39,702 bases of DNA. It comes from Colwellia sp. Its GTDB lineage: Bacteria > Pseudomonadota > Gammaproteobacteria > Enterobacterales > Alteromonadaceae. The stretch covers positions 1-39,702 of the forward strand of contig JABSOW010000031.1 in assembly GCA_013215465.1 (NCBI GenBank), in the 5' to 3' direction. Both the position numbers and the translations under genes were made by a program. This document shows positions 33,930 through 39,702 of this stretch, in pieces. The notes below the pieces were generated by a model. The model made no database searches and was not told the origin of the DNA. It worked only from the letters and a program-made list of their open reading frames with translations. Numbering within the stretch: the stretch's first letter is position 1; the number at the start of each line of letters is the position of its first letter.

Positions 33930-34203
33930 ATGCCTAAGCCTCGTTCACAACAAATTAGTTTATTGGATACGCCGTTTTATCACATTTGCAGCCGTACAGT
34001 ACGAAAGGCATTTTTGTGTGGGGTAGACCAAGAAACGGGTGTCAGTTTTGAGCATAGGCGAGTATGGATTGAGCAGCGTATTTTTCAATTAGCGCAAGTA
34101 TTTTTCATTGATATTTGCGCCCATGCCGTGATGCATAATCATTTACATCTGGTATTACATGTTGATAGTGAACGAGTAAAAACTTGGTCAACCGCACAGG
34201 TAC
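33930..34203 (+). pseudogene. rayT: REP-associated tyrosine transposase (RayT), truncated
   Basis: The N-terminal ~90 residues of a Y1-type HUH transposase: MPKPRSQQISLLDTPFYHIC, RTVRKAFLCG, and the HUH motif in HAVMHNHLHLVLHVD, then WSTAQVL. The catalytic Tyr region and the rest (normally some 200 or more further residues) are missing: the sequence changes at 34204 into an IS1111 remnant read in another frame. ATG 33930 is chosen over a GTG three codons upstream because it matches the family start. Confidence 0.82.
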
Positions 34204-34418
34204 TAGAACCGCAATGTATATGGCGATGATGTCAGCGATCCAATGTAATCCAACCTTTAAAACACTATATCAACGATTAGTTGCTGTAGGTAAACCCAAG
34301 AAAGTAGCGATAATAGCGTGCATTAGAAAGCTCGTTATCACGCTAAATTCCATGGTGAGAGATGATGTTTATTGGGATCCTAAAATGAATTAACTATTAA
34401 GGTTTGACACCATAGTCA
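34204..34418 (+). mobile_element. IS1111-group remnant (3' end only)
   Basis: About 95% identical to the last ~215 bp of the complete IS at 35961-37029, including the transposase end (AMYMAMMSAIQCNPTF to VYWDPKMN-stop at 34393) and the terminal TTTGACACCATAGTCA. It ends exactly where the complete copy ends, against attC sequence CTTGTTA. The 5' part is lost and replaced by the RayT fragment. Confidence 0.88.
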
Positions 34419-34428
34419 CTTGTTATAT
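34419..34428 (-). other. attC end of the Fic cassette, interrupted by an IS1111 remnant
   Basis: On the minus strand the sequence reads ATATAACAAG and then runs into the IS1111 end. ATATAAC is the R''-type core seen in the intact attC sites of this array, and the Fic stop codon TAA lies within it. The rest of the attC is not found on the other side, consistent with loss of the left part of the IS and flanking DNA. Confidence 0.65.
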
Positions 34429-35778
34429 TTTTAATTTATCCCGTAGACCTGAAGGTGCTAAATAAAGGATCATTTTTCCTTTTTTACTTCTAGTCGATAT
34501 AAGTAAATCTTCATCAACTAACCCCTTTAGGTATGTACGAGCCGTATTTTCATTAATATCAAAGTCAGCTGACACTTGTTTAGAAGTAAAAATTTTTCCT
34601 GGTTCTTTTATGGCATCTTTAAGTAATTCAAGCTGTGCTCTTTTCAGTTTTTTAGATAAAGGGCTCTTATCGATCCATTCCATAAATTGATAAAATTCAC
34701 CCTTTTTATTTTCTATATGTTTCTGTAAAGCATCTACCGCTTTTGTAACTACATCAACTTGATGGTATATAAAATATGTAAGATCTAAGTCGTCTGACTC
34801 CGTATGAATATATGCAGCATCATAATCACTTCTTTTTTCTTGAATAAGTTTACTAATTGAAACATATTCAAATAGCCAGTAGCCATTTCTGAGCATAAAC
34901 CAATAAAACAGTGCTCTTGCTGTCCGGCCATTACCATCACCAAATGGGTGAATATATCCAATCATAAAATGCAGAGTTACTGCTTTAATCAGTGGATGAA
35001 TAAAGTTATCTGAATTCTTCCCATCACTACATTCATTAGCAAATTCGCATAATAAAGTTAATCTTTCTTTAAGCGATTCAAATGAAGGTGATTCATGTGC
35101 CACTTCGTTATAATCATTCCTAACAGTTATTTCATTATCTGTTCTTAATTCTCCAGAAATAGCATCATTATCGATTGCATTATAAGTTGCAATTGCATGT
35201 AATTCGAGAATCAGGCCAATAGATAAATCTTCATCTTTACGTTCAACTACCTTCTTCATTAAAAGATAATTATTGAAGATCATTTGTTCTGATTTATCAA
35301 TAGGTTTCCTATTGTTTTCCAGCATATCTTTGGCAACTTTTCTCGTTGTCGAAGCACCTTCTAGTTGTGAAGATGTTATTGCCTCTTCCATCATTAAGTT
35401 TTTAACTAAGTATCTATCTTTTTCTCGTGCAGTAATAAATGAACCATCGCCTATAGAGTGACCTCCACCAGTAAGCTTATCTATATAATGTAATTGAGAA
35501 AATAACGAATCAGGAACACAATAACTAAAACATTCCTCTTCATTCTTACCTTTTAATTTGGGAATATACTTTGTATTAGTTTTTCTAGATATTTTAGTCG
35601 CAACCCAAGCCGCTTCTTCATCATCATCCTTCTCAACTTTCCATTTAAATTTATCCCAATGTAAATAATTACCTTGAGGGTCGGTTGCTCTATACTTAGA
35701 TAGTAAGGGAAGAAAATCTTTATGAGATACTTTTTCCATTAATTCCTTAAAAGGAACTGGGACTCTGATTCTTGCCAT
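34423..35778 (-). CDS. Fic-domain protein (probable AMPylase) in an integron cassette
   Basis: 451 residues. The Fic core motif HPFGDGNGRTAR is at residues 277-288 with the catalytic His first, so AMP transfer to a protein hydroxyl is expected. An inhibitory (S/T)xxxE(G/N) motif is seen upstream (SSQLEG, 136-141), the class II arrangement, so activity is likely held in check. The C-terminal ~80 residues look like a winged-helix domain (ISTRSKKGKMILYLAPSG). Target unknown. The gene ends inside the attC core at 34422-34428 and starts about 100 bp from the next attC, so it fills one cassette in normal orientation. Confidence 0.9.
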   Translation of the reverse strand: MARIRVPVPFKELMEKVSHKDFLPLLSKYRATDPQGNYLHWDKFKWKVEKDDDEEAAWVATKISRKTNTKYIPKLKGKNEEECFSYCVPDSLFSQLHYIDKLTGGGHSIGDGSFITAREKDRYLVKNLMMEEAITSSQLEGASTTRKVAKDMLENNRKPIDKSEQMIFNNYLLMKKVVERKDEDLSIGLILELHAIATYNAIDNDAISGELRTDNEITVRNDYNEVAHESPSFESLKERLTLLCEFANECSDGKNSDNFIHPLIKAVTLHFMIGYIHPFGDGNGRTARALFYWFMLRNGYWLFEYVSISKLIQEKRSDYDAAYIHTESDDLDLTYFIYHQVDVVTKAVDALQKHIENKKGEFYQFMEWIDKSPLSKKLKRAQLELLKDAIKEPGKIFTSKQVSADFDINENTARTYLKGLVDEDLLISTRSKKGKMILYLAPSGLRDKLKI

Positions 35779-35879
35779 AACTCACCAAAACTTAAAATTA
35801 ATAATTTGAGTTTACAACAATATTAAAATACTTCAACTTAAATATGAAATTTTGAGTTTACTCAGGACAAGGATGAAAA

Positions 35880-35960
35880 TACCAACGCCCCAATAAGAGG
35901 CTTTTAATAGTTAGCTAAAATGTGAAGCGAAGCGGAACTTAGCCGACTGTTAACCGATAA
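35880..35960 (-). other. attC site, R' half, split from its R'' half by an IS1111 element
   Basis: On the minus strand this reads ...AACAGTCGGC, a central loop with TTCCGCTTCGCTTCACATTT, then TAGCTAAC and CTTATTGGGGCGTTGGTA, the typical right half of the attC sites of this array. The missing left end (GCCTAACAAG) is found at 37030-37039 on the far side of the IS. Together they make one attC of the usual ~100 bp, belonging to the pilin cassette. Confidence 0.8.
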
Positions 35961-37029
35961 CAAGATGGAACGCCGTATAAAACTCCAAGCACTAAACTCG
36001 GATAGTCAACGGGGCCTCGAGCCCGAATAGCAAGGCAGAGTCAGCTTATTATGAATAGCATAAATAATCAAAATGAAATTAACGTCGGTGTCGATACAGG
36101 GAAAACTCAACTCGATATTTACATACGTCCTTTAGATATTTATTTCGTTGTTAGTAACGATGAAAGTGGCATTAAAGAAGCCATTACTAAAATCAAAAGG
36201 CACAAGGTAACTCGTGTCGTTATCGAAGCAACGGGACGATTAGAACAGGCCTTTATCATGGCTTGTGCAAAAGCTAATATACCGTTTGTTATTGCTAATC
36301 CTGTCAACATCAAAAGGTTTGCAGGTGCCATTAATCAAAGAGCCAAAACAGATAAACTCGATGCACAATTAATTGCCCATTATGCAGAAGTTATCAAACC
36401 TAAGTTATCACAATTAAAGCCAGAGCAGATAAGGCTGATGAGTGATTTACTATCACGTAGACGTCAGCTTATGGAAATGCAAACAATGGAGAAAAACCGT
36501 CTGCAAATAATGCCAAAAGAAATAACGTCATCTATTAAGCCTATGCTTACTGTGATAAAAAATCAGTTAGAAAAAACAGACAATAAATTACATAAACTCA
36601 TCGAAAGCTGTGAAGAATACAAGATAAAAAATGACATAATTCAAAGCGTCCCTGGTGTCGGAAAAGTGGTGGCATTTAACTTGATTAGTGAAATGCCAGA
36701 GCTTGGCTACATCAACAATAAAGAAGCGGCATCATTAGTCGGTGTCGCTCCTTTTAATCGGGATAGTGGCTCGTATAAAGGCAAACGAATGATATGTGGT
36801 GGACGCTCTCAAATTAGAACAGCCATGTACATGGCAATGATGTCCGCGATCCAATGTAATCCAACATTTAAGGCGATGTACCAGCGGCTAGTAGCCGCTG
36901 GGAAACCAAAGAAAGTAGCGATAATAGCGTGTATTAGAAAGCTAGTTATCACTCTCAATTCGATGGTGAGAGATGGTGTCTACTGGGATCCTAAAATGAA
37001 TTAAATATTAGGGTTTGACACCATAGTCA
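35961..37029 (+). mobile_element. IS1111-group (IS110 family) element inserted in an attC site
   Basis: About 1.07 kb with a single intact transposase gene. The right end (TTTGACACCATAGTCA, ending at 37029) is fixed by comparison with the remnant at 34204-34418, which ends at the same base against the same attC sequence. The left end is uncertain by some 10 bases; TAACAAG there and CTTGTTA at the right form a short inverted repeat. No terminal inverted repeats beyond this and no target duplication were seen, as is usual in the family. Elements that target attC sites are known in this group (IS1111-attC). Confidence 0.85.
36051..37004 (+). CDS. IS1111-group transposase (IS110 family, DEDD type)
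   Basis: 317 residues. The N-terminal DEDD/RuvC-like domain starts NVGVDTGKTQLDIYIRP and includes VIEATGRLE and AKTDKLDAQLIAHYA, which supply the acidic residues. A helical middle part follows. The C-terminal Transposase_20 domain has SVPGVGKVVAFNLISEMPELG, VGVAPFNRDSG..KGKR, and AAGKPKKVAIIACIRKL, typical of the IS1111 subgroup. The frame is intact, so the element may be active. Confidence 0.93.
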   Translation: MNSINNQNEINVGVDTGKTQLDIYIRPLDIYFVVSNDESGIKEAITKIKRHKVTRVVIEATGRLEQAFIMACAKANIPFVIANPVNIKRFAGAINQRAKTDKLDAQLIAHYAEVIKPKLSQLKPEQIRLMSDLLSRRRQLMEMQTMEKNRLQIMPKEITSSIKPMLTVIKNQLEKTDNKLHKLIESCEEYKIKNDIIQSVPGVGKVVAFNLISEMPELGYINNKEAASLVGVAPFNRDSGSYKGKRMICGGRSQIRTAMYMAMMSAIQCNPTFKAMYQRLVAAGKPKKVAIIACIRKLVITLNSMVRDGVYWDPKMN

Positions 37030-37039
37030 CTTGTTAGGC
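37030..37039 (-). other. attC R'' end (GCCTAAC) split off by the IS
   Basis: Reads GCCTAACAAG on the minus strand, a full match to the RYYYAAC core consensus, followed at once by the IS end. It is the left end of the attC whose right half is at 35880-35960. Confidence 0.75.
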
Positions 37040-37051
37040 TTTTAATCACCC

Positions 37052-37552
37052 TTAATTGTTTATCGTTACTTCGCCACTATTAGAATCATAATCAACGGTT
37101 AAGTTTAATTGCTTGCTGTAGGTATAAGTACAAGTATTACCGCCATTATATGCCGCTTCAAAATCGCTAGAGTCATCACCTGACACCAAAGCATCTTGTG
37201 AATTAAGAACAGCCCTCCATACATCTAAGCAATCAAATTCACTATCTAGTTTTAAACTCCAACCTCTTGTATCTGCGGGAAACCCAAAACTATTTACACT
37301 TAAATCTCCGCCAGCAAGAGGATCTGAAATTTTTATGAAATTTTGCACCGCCTGATTATTAGCACGGATTAGCCAAGCAAGGTGTACTTGGTTAACGCCA
37401 CTTTTAAATGCTGCTGATATCCCTAAAAATACAGCTTCTTCAGCATCGTCAGTTAAATCAATAAATTTTGGGGCTGCTGTAGCTGCCAATATCCCCAAAA
37501 TAACGATTACTACTACCAACTCGATTAACGTAAAGCCCTTTTGTTTAATCAA
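37052..37552 (-). CDS. Type IV pilin-like (MSHA-type) protein in an integron cassette
   Basis: 166 residues with a prepilin start: MIKQKG is cut before [20 protein letters not shown], with Glu at +5 of the mature protein. The remaining part is secreted: [22 protein letters not shown] is the usual long helix, and two cysteines (DCLDVW and TCTYTY) could form the C-terminal disulfide loop. It resembles MSHA-type (MshA/MshB) minor pilins. It fills one integron cassette in normal orientation. It would need the host's prepilin peptidase and assembly machinery; the role is unknown. Confidence 0.87.
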   Translation of the reverse strand: MIKQKGFTLIELVVVIVILGILAATAAPKFIDLTDDAEEAVFLGISAAFKSGVNQVHLAWLIRANNQAVQNFIKISDPLAGGDLSVNSFGFPADTRGWSLKLDSEFDCLDVWRAVLNSQDALVSGDDSSDFEAAYNGGNTCTYTYSKQLNLTVDYDSNSGEVTINN

Positions 37553-37599
37553 ACAAACTTCTCCTAAAAATTATTACATTACTCAAAAACAGAGAAAAG

Positions 37600-37700
37600 C
37601 TTCAACGCCACAATAAGCGGCTAAGTAATGGTTGGCTAAAATGTGTAGCGCAGCGAAACGCAGGCAACTGTTGCGTGTCCGTTTGATTGCCTTGTTAGTT
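37600..37700 (-). other. attC recombination site
   Basis: 101 bp. On the minus strand it starts AACTAACAAGGCAATCAAAC (R'' side), has the central pair CAGTTGCC...GCCAAC around a loop with GCTGCGCTACACATTTTA, and ends GCTTATTGTGGCGTTGAAG (R' side). The TAACAA at the start and GCGTT at the end give the orientation. It belongs to the cassette on its right. Confidence 0.88.
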
Positions 37701-37980
37701 GCTGGTTGTTAAAAGCACTAATTTTACAATAAGTTACCATGTTTAAGGGATAGTAGGAAGAACCAATAAGCGCTTCCGCAATAGACACCAAAACATGAAC
37801 TTTGAGCCTTAAAAACTAAGGGCAATTTAATCACTAAAACGCGCAAGGCGAAAACTGGGTTGGGCAAAAGGAAGAGTAAATTGAGCGGCACTTCCATTGC
37901 CAAACTAAAGAATTGAACCAAGCGCAAAAGCTTGTATTGAGCACTAAACGATAAATAATATTACTCGAATTACTGCGGAC
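37701..37980 (-). other. Integron cassette without a recognisable gene
   Basis: 280 bp between two attC sites. The only open frame in the canonical direction is 37724-37927 (67 codons). It is very hydrophobic (VQFFSLAMEVPLNLLFLLPN) with no Shine-Dalgarno that I can see and no known family. The cassette may be non-coding, carry a promoter, or encode a small membrane peptide. Confidence 0.45.
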
Positions 37981-38080
37981 CACTAACGCTTAACTTAAGC
38001 GGAAAAATTTAGTTGGCTAAAATTAGCGAGGAACGAGTAAAAGCCAGCTGTTTTTTGTCCGTTTAAGCAACTTGTTATGT
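37981..38080 (-). other. attC recombination site
   Basis: 100 bp. On the minus strand it starts ACATAACAAGTTGCTTAAAC, has CAGCTGGC...TAGCCAAC as central arms, and ends CTTAAGTTAAGCGTTAGTG. Its R'-side half is identical over about 38 bases to the attC at 38691-38789. Confidence 0.88.
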
Positions 38081-38138
38081 GCTTTTGCTTACGTTTGTTC
38101 TACAATGTAATACAAGCAGTCCGAATGGGAACTTAAAT

Positions 38139-38423
38139 ATGAAAACAGAAATGCTCACAACTCGCATTGACCATGATACAAAACTAGCTTTCACTCACAT
38201 TTGTGATGAAGTGGGCTTAAGTACATCTCAAGCTCTTAAACTTTTTGCTCGCGCTGTAATAAATTACGGTGGAATTCCTTTTGAATTAAAAGCAAAGCAA
38301 CCGAATGTTATGACAGTAACAGCTATTCAAGAACTTTCACAAGGTTTAGGAGAAAAATCTGAGAGTGTTACGAGCCTTATTTCAGAATTAACTGAAGGTA
38401 AAGTAGTAAATGTTAATTCTTGA
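38139..38423 (+). CDS. dinJ: DinJ/RelB-family antitoxin
   Basis: 94 residues. The ribbon-helix-helix part reads MLTTRIDHDTKLAFTHICDEVGLSTSQALKLFARAVINYGGIPFEL, typical of DinJ/RelB. The start at 38139 gives the family N-terminus (MKTEMLTTRID); the open frame upstream runs into the attC. It overlaps the toxin start by 14 bases. It faces opposite to the cassette's attC orientation, so it must use its own promoter. Confidence 0.9.
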   Translation: MKTEMLTTRIDHDTKLAFTHICDEVGLSTSQALKLFARAVINYGGIPFELKAKQPNVMTVTAIQELSQGLGEKSESVTSLISELTEGKVVNVNS

Positions 38424-38679
38424 ATATTCTTCACAATTTAAAAAAGACTTTAAGAAAATAACGAAATTACCAATACCTGAAATTATTGAAGTGGGTAATG
38501 TCATATCAACACTTCAAAAAAGTTTAATCCTAGATGCTAAATATGTTGATCATGCTCTAGTTGGAAATTGGCATAGTTTCAGAGATTGTCACATAAAACC
38601 TGATCTGGTTTTAATTTATCGTATACATGAAACTTATTTACAACTTGCTAGAATTGGAACGCACAACGATGTGTTTTAA
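38410..38679 (+). CDS. yafQ: YafQ-family mRNA interferase toxin
   Basis: 89 residues of the RelE superfamily. It follows E. coli YafQ in layout: EYSSQFKKDFKKITK at the start, DHALVGNWHSFRDCHIKPDLVLIYRI in the middle and LARIGTHNDVF at the end. The His, Asp and last His of the active site (H in DHAL, CHI, D in KPD, H in THNDVF) are all visible, so it should be active. It would cut mRNA on the ribosome. Starts within the antitoxin gene. Confidence 0.92.
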   Translation: MLILEYSSQFKKDFKKITKLPIPEIIEVGNVISTLQKSLILDAKYVDHALVGNWHSFRDCHIKPDLVLIYRIHETYLQLARIGTHNDVF

Positions 38680-38690
38680 ATACTCTAAGC

Positions 38691-38789
38691 ACATAACGCT
38701 TAACTTAAGCGGAAAAATTTAGTTGGCTAAAATGTTGAGGCACGAAAACAGCCAACTGTATTTTGTCCTTGTTAAACAGCTTGTTATAT
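38691..38789 (-). other. attC recombination site
   Basis: 99 bp. On the minus strand it starts ATATAACAAGCTGTTTAACA, has CAGTTGGC...TAGCCAAC as central arms around a loop with TGCCTCAACATT, and ends CTTAAGTTAAGCGTTATGT. It closes the zinc-ribbon cassette on its right. Confidence 0.9.
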
Positions 38790-38797
38790 GTACTTTG

Positions 38798-39058
38798 CTA
38801 AATGAGTTTTTTAGGCTCCGCAGCAAACCACATAATAAAGCTGCAACCCTTGCATGATAGTAATGATGCGCTGCCATTTGCCCAATCTAAATTGAGAAAA
38901 GTCATACCAGCTGTGTTTAATTGAGCACTTCCTAATTCGAAGTGACTGTGACCACAATGAATACATTTAGCTTTTACACCGTTGACTTGATATTCATCCG
39001 AATTTACAGCGTTCATTGCGCCTTTAAGACCTTTGCCCAGTTTAGAAAAAAATGACAA
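38798..39058 (-). CDS. Small zinc-ribbon protein in an integron cassette
   Basis: 86 residues. Two CxxC pairs, CIHCGHSHF and LLSCKGCSFIMWF, about 35 residues apart, suggest one zinc ribbon. The start is taken as TTG 39058, giving MSFFSKLGKGLKGAMNAVN, because GGAGG lies seven bases before it; the open frame runs further upstream only through the attC site. An ATG 14 codons downstream is the alternative but has no such signal. No function known. It lies 8 bp from the attC that ends its cassette. Confidence 0.75.
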   Translation of the reverse strand: MSFFSKLGKGLKGAMNAVNSDEYQVNGVKAKCIHCGHSHFELGSAQLNTAGMTFLNLDWANGSASLLSCKGCSFIMWFAAEPKKLI

Positions 39059-39075
39059 TTGAAACCTCCATGTAC

Positions 39076-39175
39076 ATATAACGCCGCAATAAGCGGCAAA
39101 AAATTGTTGGCTAAAATTAGCGAGGCACGAGCAAAAAGCCAACTGTTTTTTGTCCGTTTAATTGCCTTGTTATAT
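39076..39175 (-). other. attC recombination site
   Basis: 100 bp. On the minus strand it starts ATATAACAAGGCAATTAAAC, has CAGTTGGC...TAGCCAAC as central arms around a loop with CTCGTGCCTCGC, and ends CGCTTATTGCGGCGTTATAT. It closes the parDE cassette on its right. Confidence 0.9.
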
Positions 39176-39223
39176 TTTTTATACCATAATCTAATATATA
39201 TTGGTACTTCGAGGTTTTACATT

Positions 39224-39463
39224 ATGGCTAAAAACACAAGCGTAACATTGGGCGATCATTTTGATCAATTTATAAACCAACAACTTAACACTGGTCGTTA
39301 TGGCTCAGCAAGTGAAATTGTTAGAGCTGGATTAAGAGCTTTAGAAGATCAAGAAGCCAAGCTATTAAATTTACGCAATATGCTAATTCAAGGTGAACAA
39401 AGCGGCATTACTGATTACAGTTATGAAAGTTTATTAACCGAGCTAGATAAAGATAACCATTAA
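39224..39463 (+). CDS. parD: ParD-family antitoxin
   Basis: 79 residues with an N-terminal ribbon-helix-helix: MAKNTSVTLGDHFDQFINQQ, then GRYGSASEIVRAGLRALEDQE, the ParD/CopG signature. The acidic tail (TDYSYESLLTELDKDNH) neutralises the toxin. GAGG lies ten bases before ATG 39224. Like dinJ it faces opposite to its attC. One base overlaps the toxin start (TAATG). Confidence 0.92.
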   Translation: MAKNTSVTLGDHFDQFINQQLNTGRYGSASEIVRAGLRALEDQEAKLLNLRNMLIQGEQSGITDYSYESLLTELDKDNH

Positions 39464-39645
39464 TGAATAAGTTTTTATTATCTTCAAAAGCAAAGTCAGA
39501 TTTAATTAAAATAGCTAAATATACCCAATTATCTTGGGGGAAATCACAAAGAAATGATTATTTAAAAGTACTGGATAATACGTTTCAATTTTTAGCCGAT
39601 GAACCAGAGTTAGGTATTAATTGTGATTCATATGTAGGTACATAA
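39463..39645 (+). pseudogene. parE: ParE-family toxin, truncated at its C-terminus
   Basis: 60 codons beginning MNKFLLSSKAKSDLIKIAKY and continuing TFQFLADEPELGINCD, clearly ParE. ParE proteins are normally about 95-100 residues; the C-terminal third, with the conserved RKF..G.H.IFY.. strand region, is missing. The homology stops at GINCDSYVG and a stop follows at once. The DNA after 39645 does not continue the family in any frame I tried, which suggests an insertion or rearrangement here. Probably inactive. Confidence 0.8.
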
Positions 39646-39702
39646 GCCTGTTTTTTGAACAGCACTCAAATATCCACCAGTGAAATCACCCCAAATTGAT
39701 AG

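Noticed and set aside
37600..39175. Regular ~100-bp repeats as a CRISPR array
   Set aside because: Spacing is gene-sized and irregular, the repeats are ~100 bp with internal inverted arms, and genes lie between them. These are integron attC sites.
35880..39175. Reading the attC sites in plus-strand orientation
   Set aside because: On the plus strand the sites begin AACGC and end CTTGTTA. Known attC sites begin with TAACAA and end with GCGTT, which fits the minus strand, and also puts Fic, pilin and zinc-ribbon genes in the normal direction.

Overview
The window looks like a low-GC marine gammaproteobacterium of the Alteromonadales, most like Colwelliaceae (Colwellia/Thalassotalea type). This is inferred from the AT-rich sequence, the close resemblance of RlmJ and YbiT to gammaproteobacterial proteins, two large TonB-dependent receptors, MSHA-type pilin, IS66/IS1111/IS1182 elements and integron sites of the marine gammaproteobacterial type. 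No rRNA, tRNA or CRISPR was found.

Layout. 1-2400: an IS66 end cut by the window edge, a decayed intergenic stretch, and a membrane diguanylate cyclase with a hexanucleotide repeat in front, lying between two copies of a 40-bp repeat. 2419-4978: housekeeping genes rlmJ and ybiT. 5179-30000: one continuous minus-strand block devoted to PQQ-dependent alcohol oxidation. 30300-34400: a graveyard of mobile-element remnants (IS1182, IS66, RayT, IS1111) with a Phd/RelE toxin-antitoxin pair and small genes. 34420 to the right edge: an integron cassette array with attC sites oriented on the minus strand and no integrase in the window.

How the PQQ block works together. Read in the direction of transcription (right to left), it holds a TonB-dependent receptor, a PQQ- and heme-c-containing alcohol dehydrogenase, pqqABCDE plus a short M16 peptidase in the pqqF place, an ExaC/AldB-type aldehyde dehydrogenase, a NosR-like membrane flavin/Fe-S protein, a nosP-nahK nitric-oxide-sensing pair, a second TonB receptor followed by an NMT1-type ABC importer, a porin, and an ErbR/AgmR-like LuxR-type response regulator. 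This is the counterpart of the Pseudomonas aeruginosa exa/pqq/ercS'/erbR region. Alcohols would be oxidised in the periplasm to aldehydes and the aldehydes to acids in the cytoplasm. The kinase and response regulator probably control the cluster, and NosP suggests nitric oxide as an input. pqqA (23 codons) is present and intact. A GACTAAGGGA box is shared by the regulator and porin promoters, and a TCCTACT half-site by the porin and TonB-receptor promoters.

The integron array. Cassettes carry, from right to left, a truncated parDE, a zinc-ribbon protein, dinJ-yafQ, a cassette with no clear gene, a type IV pilin-like protein and a Fic-domain protein. Two attC sites are each interrupted at the same position by IS1111-group elements, one complete and one remnant. 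The two toxin-antitoxin pairs run opposite to the other cassette genes.
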